Assembly (NCBI RefSeq): GCF_037975245.1
Contig: NC_092577.1
Coordinates: 17,756,398 to 17,820,397 of the forward strand
Reading direction: 5' to 3'
Length of the DNA: 64,000 nucleotides
Origin: Apostichopus japonicus
Taxonomy: Eukaryota > Echinodermata > Holothuroidea > Aspidochirotida > Stichopodidae
The notes under the pieces are model-generated. The model was not told the origin of the DNA, made no database searches, and saw nothing but the letters and a program-made list of their open reading frames with translations. Of this stretch, positions 33,833-44,830 are shown one piece after another (within the stretch, counting starts at the first letter, position 1; each line of letters begins with the position of its first letter). Made by a program: the position numbers and the translations under genes.

Positions 33833-35513
33833 GTGGAAAATCAAATGAAAATCAAAAATAATGGACACATTGTGCCAGAGATAGTTGCTCCCGGGCTAGA
33901 GGATGGTGCTTGGGTGGACCAATGGTCTGTAGAGGACATTAAGAAGGCGCAGCAGGGTGTTAACGACATCAGTCGAATGATAGGCGGGGTGGTTATTTCC
34001 AAGGAAGAGCCGCAGTGGTCACTCATTTCAGCTGAGAACAAGACTTTTAAAACTTACTGGGGTATGTGGAAGGTCCTTTGTCTCAGAAACGGTATTCTTT
34101 ATCGAAAATGGGAATCTGACTCGGGGAATGAGATCTCCTGGAAATTAGTGGTGGCTAGAAGCATGCGTAATGAGATGTCTTTGTTATATAGTAATGCCAC
34201 AGCTGGTCACCCCTAGGTGTTAAGAAAACTATGATGAGAGTACAATCTGGATTTTACTGGGCCGGATATCATAAGGATATAGAGAGATGGTGTCGGCAAT
34301 GGGAAATATGCTCTTCAAGGAAGGGTCCAATTAAATCTCATAGACACGTATGCAAATGTATGTGGTAGGAGCCCCTATGGAAAGAGTGGCCATGGATATA
34401 TTGGGACCCTTACCAGTAACCGACACGGGAAATGGGACTAAGTGGGCCGAGGCTTACGCGATTCCAAACCGGGAGGCAGTTATTGTGGCCAGAGTCTTTG
34501 TAGAACAGTTTGTGTTGAGGGTCGGCGTTCCCCTGCAGTTGCATACTGACCAGGGCCGAAATTTCGAGTCAAATTTGTTTAAAGAATTAGCACAGCTCCT
34601 TGGTATTGATAAGACTCGTATCACAGCTTTTCACCCCCAATCTGATGGCATGGTGGAGCGTTTTAACAGAACCTTAGAGGCAATGTTATCGGTCGTTATT
34701 TCGGTAAACCAACGTGATTGGGATGAATGCTTGCCCCATGTTACCATGGCGTACCCCTCCTCTATTCACGAGACCACAGGAGAGACACCCAGTGTAATGA
34801 TGTTACGAAGAGAGATGAATCTCCCAGTGGATCTTCTGGTACCCCCTTCCCATGTTGAAATTAGTTCAAGTATTAGCTATGTTACAAATTGGAAGAAAAA
34901 CTTACAAGAAAAACTTGGAAGAAAAACTGAAATGGGTTAAATCGAAACACATGCGTCATTTGAAAGGTTGCGTCCTGCTGTGACACCGAATAACGATGAG
35001 TGGCTAAATGAGGTTTCTTTGGCTTTTGGTACCAAGGATTTACCCCCTTCACCATTCGATCCGTTAGCTGCCCTCATGGAAGCGAGCGACAAAGTCGTGT
35101 GAGAACGCCCGCGCCTCAACGGTGGACTGCAGACCTATCGACCTTTCGTGTGGACCCAGTGATAGACGAGCGGCAAGCCCCTTCACATCACCCATTCAGG
35201 ATAGCTCTACACCTTCCCCAACCACTTCAACATCATCCCCTTCCACAGCATCGTCGGATTCAACTCTGGATGAGAAAGAACTAACCCGTCTGCGGAACCT
35301 GATGGTTACTTCACAGATTCTACTCACCATAAACGCGGAAGTCAAACACGTTGGTCTTGGAGTTATTTACAGGAAGGAAAGACATACCGTCCAGTAACCA
35401 AATGGTACAGTCATTACTACGGAGAAGGAGGGATTCGAGTTGCCGCAGCAGACCAAGAAACTTTTGATATACAAGTAATCCATAGAGATGCCCTCGATCA
35501 GGACTTGTGTTAA
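33833..35513 (+). pseudogene. Ty3/gypsy pol 3' remnant: linker, zinc finger, integrase
   Basis: 33833-34216 encodes the RNase H-integrase linker (KTYWGMWKVLCLRNGILYRK). 34217-34349, in another frame, holds the HHCC finger end (CRQWEIC). 34350-34940 is the integrase core with Asp16 (MDILGPLP), Asp67 (HTDQGRNFES) and Glu103 (VERFNRT), counted from the ATG at 34350. The Asp67-Glu103 spacing of 35 residues is canonical. Asp16-Asp67 is about ten residues short, and the junction DTGN/GTKWAEAY marks an internal deletion. Downstream frames to 35513 (FDPLAALMEASDKV; GGIRVAAADQETFDIQVIHR) look like a broken C-terminus. Reverse transcriptase is absent. Confidence 0.85.
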
Positions 35514-37084
35514 ATAACGTGTTTCATTATTATATATTTTTACTTTGGAAATATTATGGACATTTCGCCTTTTCATGCGGACTTGTGGTTTCGTTGTAAT
35601 ATCTTTTTACTTTGGAAATGCGGACTTCCAATCAATTAATTTTGTGCTTTTCATCTCTGTGTTACATCGAGAGTGTTATGTTTTGATTCACTTGGATTAT
35701 TTTCATGTATTTATATCTATGTACGGCACCGTAAGTTGTCCACATTGCACTTTCGCGCGAGCCGCGTTTTTCCTTTGTGATGGTATGGACACGTGCATGT
35801 AAGGTCATATTACTCTTATATTACTCTCGTATTGCGTAACTTTCTTCTTGCGCGGTCGAGCTAGGACATATTTGTTTAGTCGGTACAGATCGACGTGTGA
35901 TGCGTTTTTATCTGAAAAGTTAGTTCTGAACTCATATTAAGAGATAATATCAAAAGTTATTGTGTGTATAGGCTCTCGTGCATGGCAGGCATTAATAGCT
36001 ATACTTTGATTTCATACTTAGTTTGTATTCATGTATTTGGATTGCTTTTTGTATCAGTATGTTTATGACTTTAGATTTGTGTTTAGCGATCCTTACTATA
36101 TTGTTCTCATAAGTTGCGAACAATTAGGGACCGAGTAGAGGATAGTGGCATGCCGTTGGTCATATCTGTCGCCCTCTATTTGCCGTTGCCTACTTGGCGT
36201 AACTATTACAGGTCACGTGATCTCTGCTAACCAGCTGAGCTGAAGCAGACCTCGAGACTTGTGACCAGTCCCTGCTCCCGTTCTGAATAGTTTGGTTCGG
36301 TAGTAGCCCTGGCTCTTATCGTGGCTAATTATAGTAATTGATTACGAAATCTACGCAGCGCTTGTTCTTTTACTCGTTTATCTATGTGCTATATTTTTGG
36401 CATGTAATAGCGAGATTTAAGGCTCGTCGTTACTAACACACAACCATCCAAGACGCATTTGTTTCTATACCACCACCAGTCCTCCACCACCACCAGAATC
36501 TTAGACTGAGTCAGCGTTAATAATATTTATATTTTGCCTTGTTGCAACACTATGGACTACAAATATTCTTAAGCATGTCATGGTAGCGTTGCAACTGAAT
36601 GTTTCCAATATATACACATTAACTCTTTGAGACTCATCCTGAAATCCGTCTCAATATAGTACTGCAGAGTCAATCCTGCAGAATATAATCTCATGCTTAA
36701 AATGCCTGCGCATAAATATACCAATTTATGATAATTTATGAGCAGAAGGATGCATTTGAGTGCATTTCGAGTGGAAGAATGTGGTTCTAGTGAGAAGTTG
36801 TACCCCTCATAAGTTATTGACAAATTGACCCCTGAGTGACCTTATGGTCCAAGTCACTAAATACCCAAAATGAACAAAACCACAATAGGTACGCCTATTG
36901 TCAAATTGGCATTCTATACGAACATCAGTTGTAAACAAGACATTTTCGGAATTACCTAAAGAAGTAACCTTGTAATGACCCCTCAAGGAACTCTCGAGTT
37001 GAATTAAAATTCTAAATATGCGCCTTAACAAGTATAAAGAAGCATGTTCACATAAGAGCAGATTTTGTATACAATGTAGGTTAA
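35514..37084. other. Non-coding; possible 3' LTR at its left edge
   Basis: 'tgttaaataacg' at about 35508 to 'ttgttgcaaca' near 36549 would give TG...CA ends typical of an LTR directly after the gypsy pol remnant. No second copy lies in the window to prove it. The rest shows nothing. Confidence 0.3.
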
Positions 37085-37580
37085 TGTGTCCCCATCGAAA
37101 ACTAGGCGGCATCTGCTGTTCCAGATGTGTCTCCTGATGACAGCGGCAAACAACAACAGCATATCCTTAACCCAGGTTGGGCACACAGGGGGCAACAAAC
37201 CATACAAAACAAAATCACTACTAATGGCCCACTGTGTGCAACCAATAACATCAATAACGAAGGCGTGAAACCATTCCCACACCAAACGTACAAAGGGACA
37301 CTCCAGCAAAAGGTGTTGCATAGTCTCGATGGCTTTACAGCCCACACGGGGACAAATTCCATCACCTAATCGCCACCTGACTAGGCGAAAATGGTTAGTG
37401 ATGAGGACCCCATGTGCAATCCTCCAAGCCAAGTCTCGGAGACGGCTATCTAGTGTCTTGCAACACACAGACCGCCACACATCTGGAGAGATGGCGGTCC
37501 GGCAAGCCGAAGGGCACACAGGCGCGAGCATTGAACGAAATGGTGGGTATAACACAGAGGGCCACGTTCAGCAGAACATG
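37085..37580 (-). pseudogene. LINE C: ORF2 C-terminal fragment of another Tx1-like element
   Basis: Minus-strand translation gives LRDLAWRIAHGVLITN, WRLGDGICPRVGCKAIETMQ and SSDFVLYGLLPPVCP, aligning with the LINE A ORF2 end (LRDLAWRIAHGALVTN, WRLGDGLCPRTGC) but clearly diverged. The zinc-like Cys/His motif is present. Both ends are truncated: no 3' hairpin or CACGTAAAAAGCAC tail and no RT. Because it is a distinct family, it is a candidate relative of the missing ORF2 partner of the B elements (inference). Confidence 0.8.
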
Positions 37581-38284
37581 TGGCCCACCCTCTTCTTTCA
37601 TTCTGTGAGTATGAGAATACTGTACATAATGAACCGCTTTTGCTTGATGGCCGTTGGCTCCCTCGTTTGAGCTCGTCCGCCCTTGTAAAAATGGATCTTG
37701 TTTTTAATTCCATCAGGATGTCCAGCCACCCTCTAACTAGATTCCTCCAGGAAAAAAGTGGGGTTGACAGTTTAGTCGCTGACAGTTCGACCCTGATACA
37801 GGTGGTACTGGTTTGACACGTTACCAGTAGCAGGTAAGACCTGACCTGTTAGTTGTAATAACACGTATAACCGCAATTAAATACGGATGAATTTTTGGTG
37901 GAATTTCCTGTGAATTTCATAAATAGTTCAGCCGTTCAAATGTGTCATGAACATTACGAATATTATGGTTGTACGTGTTACAAAAGATCAGTTGGAGCCG
38001 CAGAGTCTTCTTTGTGTTTGTTGGAGTCATTTATGGAAATCAGACTTCTATGACCTTCCTAATGAGTAATGAAATATGAGCAGAAACTTAACTGGGAAGG
38101 CCAGAGCTGCATAGCTCATTTGGTATAGCACAGGATATGTATCACTGAGTTTGGAACATTTGAATCCCGTTCTAGCTTTCAATTTCTTGAAAGAATAAAA
38201 GTAATTGATGTTGTTCGGTAAAAAAGTGAATTTATTTCAAAAGAAACATAATTATTGCATTCCTTTATATAGATGCATGCTGTG
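37581..38284. other. Non-coding, no gene seen
   Basis: AT-rich with short frames only. Confidence 0.45.
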
Positions 38285-38346
38285 ACAATTGTTGTATGTG
38301 GAAAGTTGCAGAGGATTGCCTTGTTCAAGGATTCCATATTCCTGAT

Positions 38347-38364
38347 ACATATGTTCTATGCATT
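38347..38364. repeat. TSD of element B1, left copy (18 bp)
   Basis: 'acatatgttctatgcatt' recurs at 40188-40205. The paralogous sequence near 59.09 kb has the uninterrupted site. Confidence 0.9.
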
Positions 38365-38670
38365 GTGCTTTTTACGTGCAAAGAAACGGACACGGACCAA
38401 AGGTCAACAAAACCAAAAACAATCCCAGTCTGTTTAACAACCACCAAAAACCCAACTGAAAACCCACAAACAGAAATCTCTCACTAACCCACAAATGTAT
38501 AAAATATAGCGCTTAACGTGACGTGAAAAGGACACGGACCCAAAGGCTAACAGAACCAAAACAATAAAGCTCCACAAACCAGCCCCCAAAAGCCAACACC
38601 AAACCACAAACAGAAAACCCCCAACCCATATTATGTAAGGACCACACAAACCCCCCACCCCACACATAAC
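38365..38670 (-). repeat. Tandem dimer forming the 3' tail of element B1
   Basis: Two diverged units of about 150 bp. Unit 1 (38365-38507) begins 'gtgctttttacgtg', then 'ggacacggaccaaaggtcaa'. Unit 2 (about 38508-38670) begins 'tagcgcttaacgtgacgtg', then 'ggacacggacccaaaggcta'. Both continue with 'acaaaccacaaacagaaa'-type sequence. The same arrangement is in B2. Confidence 0.8.
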
Positions 38671-38715
38671 AACTAACTAAATTTCCAAAATTCATCCGGG
38701 GGACAGGCTTGCGCA

Positions 38716-39993
38716 TTACCTGCGAAATTTTCCCAATACGGGTCTTTTCAAGCCCCTAACAGTATTTCCCCTTTTCTTACGAGGGAGCAGAGTTCTTAAC
38801 TCCTCGTCAACCTTGATCGAGTGGACCTCCCTGTCAGGAACAGGAGGTCCACTAGCGACCATCGTGTCCGGTATAGCGGCTGCGGGTAAGGTGGAAGGGC
38901 CACTCGAGTCAATGAGATCAGTGGCCTGTTTTGTCTCATCAAAGCAATCGGAGGACTCCTTAGCCACAACTAATAAGGCTGTAGTGCAGTCCTCCATTGG
39001 CGAGTCAGAATCTGGGCCACTTAATGTCTCTTGGGCCGGTTGACTCGGGGCCCGACTAGTATCACCGATAGCGGGCGTAGCTACCGGTGAACCAGTACAA
39101 GCGGCATCCTGCGCCGCGTGCCACTCCGCTAGTACCATCTCCGCCGTTTTGTCCTGCTCTGCCTCAGTGGGCAGGCTGGCAGTCTCGGCAAGTTCGATCA
39201 GGGGAGAGGTCGGACACGAAAGGGGGAACAGAGCCTCCATCGGGGCGCTAGTGTCGGACACTGGGGCGATGACAGGAGCATCATGTGGTACGGTGTCAGA
39301 GGCCGGGACAGGGACCGCTTCAACCACGCCCGTAGCCACTCTGGCGGCGTATGAGCGGTCTGGGCATAAACGGGCGAGATGGCCCGTTTTCCCACACGAG
39401 TTGCAAACGATATCCCCTTTACACTCGGCCAGGGTATGCCCAACCTGTAAACAGCGGCTACACCGCTTGTTCGGGCACAACCTGGCCTCATGCCCTTCCA
39501 GCCCACACCTCCAACAAGTGCGAGGCTGGCCCGGGTATGCAATGTGGGCCCTGTGCCCATTAGCCCACAAGGTAGAGGGGATATCGGACTTGAGTTCGAT
39601 TCTAACTCGTCTAGTCCCGGTCTTGACACCTTTACATTCAAGGAATTCCGGCTCCTCGTAGCCGGTCACTTTCCCAAAACGCCCCAGTGTCCGCACAACA
39701 ACCTGTTCAGACATGTCCAGAGGGAGATGGAGGACTGTCACCCACACCGAACTGTCATACGGTGTGACCTTCAGTCCCTCGACTCCCTCCAACACATGGA
39801 CGCCTCGGACGCGGGCAGCCTCCGAGGTAAACCGTACATCAAAACAATTCATACCCCGGAGAGGTTAACGCTGAAGCGCGTCAACCTCTCCAGGGACCTT
39901 TAAACCAACAGAACGCAAAACTTGTACGGGGACGACCTTAGCTTCCCCCGAAAAACTCAACAATACGATTTTGCTGTCACGGCGAGCCGCCAT
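38716..39993 (-). pseudogene. Element B1 ORF1, CCHC protein with one nonsense codon
   Basis: About 425 codons from MAARRDSKIVLLSFSGEAKV. The N-terminal RRM-like region (VWVTVLHLPLDMSEQVVVRT) is followed by three CCHC knuckles (CWRCGLEGHEARLC, CSRCLQVGHTLAEC, CNSCGKTGHLARLC), an acidic Ser/Pro-rich middle and a basic end (LLPRKKRGNTVRGLKRP). TAA at 39867-39865 replaces the AAA found in B2. A 9-nt in-frame deletion removes three residues after VPVQV. From the next Met (39852) the frame is open to the stop. It is homologous to LINE A ORF1 with the same knuckle spacing. Predicted role: RNA binding in a retrotransposition particle. Confidence 0.88.
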
Positions 39994-40187
39994 GACAGCT
40001 AGGGGTGTGGCAAAGCCACGCACCTATACACAAACCAAAACGAAACAAACCCAAAACACACAAACTACACTAAAACAAACTGTACACTAATGAAGGGCCA
40101 ACGTAAAAACACAATAAAGGTGTGGTCAACGAAAGGTGGAGAGCAGCCGGAAACACGTCCGCACTCCACGAGAACTGAACTGAACTG

Positions 40188-40205
40188 ACATATGTTCTAT
40201 GCATT
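40188..40205. repeat. TSD of element B1, right copy (18 bp)
   Basis: Identical to 38347-38364. Confidence 0.9.
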
Positions 40206-40448
40206 TGCAAACTTTTATGCACTTGTGTTAATGCCGAGTGAATAATGTGGAGTACCCTTCAAAACATGGCTATATATTCCAAAACTTGGGAAAATTTTCC
40301 ATTTGATGTGAAGTTTTCAAAACAGTAATTGCATATCTTGTATGTACTGAAGAATAAAAGACTGTCAATATCCAGTGCAGAAAACTGCTCATGCTACAAT
40401 TCCACATAATATATATTAGAATGTTTGATTTTTTTCTTTTGGCGATAG

Positions 40449-41220
40449 GCAAAGACAGCAGTTGTAGATGATAAGTCCTCTGATTCCTGCAGTAACCAAG
40501 TGGCAAATGAGGATTACTGGATCAACACTAAAGAGAAATCTGCAATTATGGCAGATGACGTCACTACAGACGAGAGTTCGGATGAAGCTGAATGCGATGA
40601 TGTTGATACCCAATCTGACAAGTGCAAAAAACAGACGTGTCGTGTCGTCGTCGTGTCGTCATCTAGCCGCAGACAAGCCAATAAAAGAGTTCGGAACAAA
40701 TGCAGTTACTGCCTATACTTGCTCTGAAAAACAAACCAAACTCCTTCGTCACTTTCGGAGGAAACAGCTCTGAAAATTCGGTTGCTGAAGTTATGGCACT
40801 AGAAGAAAGTGACAGCACTGCTTCACAATGGCTTTGGTCTGAGCTTCGTAATAAGGGCAACCATGCGCACAACAAGGAAGTTCTTTAAGCGAGAGCAGCT
40901 GACTTCATTGTTAGAAAAACGCCAGTATATGGCACATGAAAGGCCATTGAAGACTACGCTCTGTGCAGTGACTGTCTTGGGTACTTCAACACTCTCTCCT
41001 TGTAGATACACAAGAAAACCTGCTTGGAGAGAGACAGTCCTTGAAAGGCAGCCAGCATATGAAGGAAGGAAGAAGTTTGCTCCCTTTGAAGTATACAATT
41101 CATGACCAATTGCGAAAAGTTGTGGATCGGATGATTCATGATGATGTGACTGTTATTGCAAAAAATGATCAGTATATATTAACTGTAGGTCAAAATGAAC
41201 CCAAGGATGTTATATAGTGT
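40449..41220 (+). pseudogene. Family Z zinc-finger gene copy, decayed
   Basis: After 'ggcgatag' an open frame reads AKTAVVDDKSSDSCSNQVAN, an acidic linker (DESSDEAECDDVD), a basic stretch and NKCSYC. After a frame change, LLRHFRRK completes a C2H2-like finger. Then follow SSENSVAEVMALEESD, ELRNKGNHAHNKEVL and (another frame) ALCSDCLGYFNTLSL with a His/Cys pair. The order finger, 'LR-KGN--HN--VL', second finger 'C--CLG-F' recalls an unnamed protein family widespread in invertebrate genomes. Frames break near 40725, 40885 and 40930. Related pieces lie at 49261-49490 and 59021-59440. Element B1 is inserted in its upstream part. Confidence 0.6.
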
Positions 41221-41293
41221 AAGTATACTATTCCAAAGTTCTGTAGATCACATTGAGTGTAAGACACCCAACTCAGAATGTGACATCACATAG

Positions 41294-41466
41294 GTTGCCA
41301 AGGATATTTGGGCCTCAGCAATGGTTACTAGAAAAGTTTGCACTGTACCAATTCAAACCCAAGTTCAGTTCACATTGCGAGAGAGACGCCTACCCCCAAA
41401 CTGCTATGTTGGGAATGCCAGTCTGAGCAATGGTCTGCAAATGATATTTGGAAAAACTAAAATATG
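41294..41466 (+). CDS. Candidate exon, possibly of the family Z gene
   Basis: Bounded by 'catcacatag' and 'aatat|gtaagc'. Open reading VAKDIWASAMVTRKVC, RRLPPNCYVGNASLSNGLQM. No domain recognised. Its position after the family Z remnant suggests the same gene. Confidence 0.35.
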
Positions 41467-42560
41467 TAAGCATATCTTCGGTACCTGTATCACACACAAA
41501 AGTTTGATAACAATTGGTTTAGCGACTTGTATTTTGGCTAAAAAATCTAAAACAAATTTCAGTTTTCCTGAACTTTATATCTCTGAAGTTTCATTGCCAA
41601 ATAAGGTTCCTTGGAAGTTTTGACAGTAAAGATTTATTAATTGGAAATAGCCGCAATCTAAAGGGTCTATTTTGTTGTTCGTAGTTTTCGCTAGTTTATA
41701 GGCTAAATTAGCATATATCTAGTCCAACTTGGTAGGGTATCGTTTATACACCTGTGTTTCGAAGTATATAAGTATATTGTGTAATAGCATTCAGGCTTGA
41801 GATCCAGAACTGGTATCAATATTCTACGCACAAAGTTATAAGGTTCAGGCCGTGTATACCGCCTAGGGCGAAGTATTATCATATCAGTTTGACTACGCTA
41901 TAGACAAGAGCACATGGCGTCTGTCATAGGGGAAGCAGTGGGAACTTTTAAAATTACACCGCAACCTTGCCAAATAACATAATAAACGTATTTAAGACTT
42001 GGAGCATCCTTCTTGGAAACCAGCCCAACGCATATGTCCTGGACACCGTTAGCCATCTTGCATGGTAAGATTTAATTCTTTAATTTTAAACGTATATGTT
42101 ACTGTTATATTATGCCGATTTTGAATTCTACTAGAAGTATAGTTACATGACCGTCCTACAGACGTGAATGAAACATATTACACAGAGTAGTGGAATGCAT
42201 TAATTAAAGACTTTAACATATTAATATATTACAACTGAAGCAATTACAATCGAAGTGATGCCTTGCTGTTAATTGGAAGTTACCGTATGAAGTTGCTAAA
42301 TATTAACTTAATAAATTAGGAAACGTATATGATTCTGTTAGTTGAATGCAACAAGTACCTGGTTTATTACATTGAAACTTATAGGCAGCTATTCCGTGAT
42401 TCATGTCTGGCCCGACGCGCTACCAGGAACAGACCTGAACGTGGCCCCATATATATGCTGGTGGACCCTGGAGTATACACGCGACGTTTTTACCCACTTT
42501 GAACTACGGATAGTATGAACATTATGGTTTAACGTTGCAAGGGGATAGAAGGCTGAAACT
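41467..42560. other. Non-coding, no gene seen
   Basis: AT-rich. The right edge abuts the 5' end of LINE A2; no TSD for that element was recognised here. Confidence 0.45.
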
Positions 42561-42752
42561 AGTTGGATTTCGTGGAGTGCAGACGTGTTTTCGCTCTCGC
42601 TCTCCATCTGATACAGCTACTATCTCACCTTACTGTACTGTGCTATACTTCCCGCCAGGCGGGTGTGTGCGTTTGTCGTATATCGTTTTCAGTTTAAACC
42701 TGTGTTTAGTTTGTTTTTGTTACTCCTCTGTGGCCTAGCCACCTTCGGTATC

Positions 42753-43897
42753 ATGGCATCGCGTCGGGATTCGAAAATTGTAAGTTGACCTTCACCGGTG
42801 ACCAAGCGGTTCCACCGGTGCAAGTTTTTAATATTTTAAAGAGTAAGGGTGTTGTTGTGCCTGGAGAGGTTGATGCTTTACAAGCTCTCCAGGGTCGTAA
42901 TACGTATGATCTACGTTTTACCAGTGACGTGACCCGGCAGAAGGGTGTCACGTTGCTGAGTGGGGTTCAAGGTTTGACAGTTACTCCATACGAACCTTCC
43001 GTAGGATTAGAGGTGCGTCAAGAACTTGTCGCAACTGTTTTAGGTCGGTTTGGGGCTGTCAAAACGTGCTCCTACGCACAGGCCCCTGGGGTGTTGAACG
43101 GGCACCGACAGGTTCGGATCGACCTCAAGCAGGACATTCCCTCCGTCCTTTTTATTGCCGGGCATAAAGCTCACGTGCGATACCCCGGTCAGCCCCGTAC
43201 CTGCTTCAGGTATGGGGAGACCGGGCACGAAGCCAAGGGCTGCCCAAATAAAAAGTGTGGGCGCTGCCTTCGTCTTGGGCATGATACCTCTGCTTGCCCA
43301 AGCGAAGTTGTGTGCTCACTCTGTGGGAAGGAGGGACATGTCTTTCGCGCTTGTCCCTCCTCTTATGTCTTTATGACAAAGAGTGGGGGTAAAGCAAAGG
43401 CGCCAAGTTCTGGCGCACCTACTGCCCCGGAGGAAGCTCCACGCAAGGAGGGGGAACCGGGTGAGGATTCACTCTCCGCACCTCCTTCACCCTCCCCCGT
43501 AGTTGCAGACCCCAACCCCGTGCCCGCACCGAGAAAGTCTCCACTAGCTTCCCCCATCAACCCCGTGCCCGCACCGTCTCCACCACACAGCGAAGCGGAC
43601 ACGGGGTCTCCAGCAGCTTCCCCCATCAACCCGTCCAGTTCCGTCCCCAGTCCGCCGCCGGTATCGCCAGATCCGGAGACTCTGTCTGACGACGACTCGG
43701 TTGTCGGGTCTCCGGAGGCTATGTCTGACAGCGACTCCGGAGGCTCGGTGATCGTCGAGCCGAAACGTGCCACTGGGACGAGCTGGTACGACGAGATGGG
43801 GGAACCCTCACTGAAAAGGTCGGCCTCAAGTGACGACTCCGACGACGATATGTCGTCTAGAGCGCGCTTGAAGCTTACAGAATCGTCGTCGGCGTAG
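42753..43897 (+). pseudogene. LINE A2 ORF1
   Basis: Starts MASRRDSKIV, then a 1-nt loss near 42780 shifts the frame; the frame is open from 42785 to TAG. In the first zinc knuckle the second Cys is Tyr (CFRYGETGHEAKGC), which should abolish metal binding there. Knuckles two and three are intact. Relative to A1 there is a deletion after TVTPYE (VWVTIIHV missing) and an expanded Pro/Ser-rich tail with 'NPVPAP' repeats. Otherwise as LINE A1 ORF1. Confidence 0.88.
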
Positions 43898-44830
43898 TTT
43901 TGGCCCATTGCCCTCTCATAGCCCATACATTTTCAGTTGCCACCTTCAACGTCAATGGCATGAGGGATCATCGCAAGTGCAGTCGCATTTTCCAATATTG
44001 TATTTCAATGGAAGTCGACTGCGTTTGCCTGCAAGAAACACATATTTTGGAAGAAGATGTCCCTCTATTGGCTTATGAGTGGGGTGGTGGGGTGGTGGGC
44101 TGCATGCTTCGTTTGGTTCGTCTTCATCCTGTGGCACTGTCATCCTCCTGTCACCTCGTCAGGCGGGTTGTGCCACTAGGGTGGAGACGGATCACGAGGG
44201 CCGATTGGTTTGCATTCTTTTTAAGTATCCACAGGGTAACATCTCCATTTGCAATGTGTATGCTCCCAATCGGCCTTCTGCTAGACGAGATTTTTTTAAC
44301 ACACTGCCTTCCTTTGTTCCTGGTAGTGCTCCATGTGTCATGGTCGGAGACTTTAACTTTGTCCCAGACTCGGGTCTTGACAGACTCGGAACTTCTGTGT
44401 CTGCTAGTCCCGACGCTGGTATCACAGAATTGGACAGATTCACTTCGGCACACCTTTAAGCCGATGTCTGGAGGCATATGCACCCGTGTAGTACGGTGTA
44501 TACGTGGGTGAGGCCTAACGGAGAAGATGCCTCCAGAATAGATCGAGTGTATGCGCACGTAAGTTTTAAATTTTCGGGTTGCGAGACGCTCAGCTGTCCG
44601 CTCTCTGACCATGACACTGTGGTAGCACGTTTTGTTTTGCCTTCCATTTTCCCGATCGGGCGGGGCCTATGGAAGCTTAACTGTCGGATCCTTGGCGAGG
44701 CAGAATTCCGCCAAGGTTTCGAGACCAGGTACAAAGGATGGCAAACATTGAAGCCGGCCTTTGCTTCTACATTCCAGTGGTGGGATGATATCAAGTTGCG
44801 CATCAAAAGCTACGCAATTCAGTATTGCGT

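Larger units (their letters stand above)
38365..40187 (-). mobile_element. Element B1: ORF1-only non-autonomous LINE, complete (1823 bp)
   Basis: Perfect 18-bp TSDs define both ends. On the minus strand: a 5' block CGTGGAGTGCGGACGTGTTT that is also at the LINE A 5' end, a leader, ORF1 (39993-38716), a G/T-rich 3' tail and the terminus GCACGTAAAAAGCAC shared with LINE A. There is no ORF2, endonuclease or RT between ORF1 and the tail. B2 at 62392 has the same structure at another locus and is nearly identical, so the ORF1-plus-tail form is itself the unit that transposes rather than a deleted single copy. Confidence 0.9.

Noticed and set aside
35514-36549. 3' LTR of the gypsy remnant
   Set aside because: TG...CA ends can be chosen, but there is no second LTR, polypurine tract match or TSD; not called as a feature of its own.
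38434-38716. Gly/Trp-rich minus-strand frames following B1 ORF1
   Set aside because: They translate the G/T-rich 3' tail of the element; their reading is not conserved with B2, which has an indel there.
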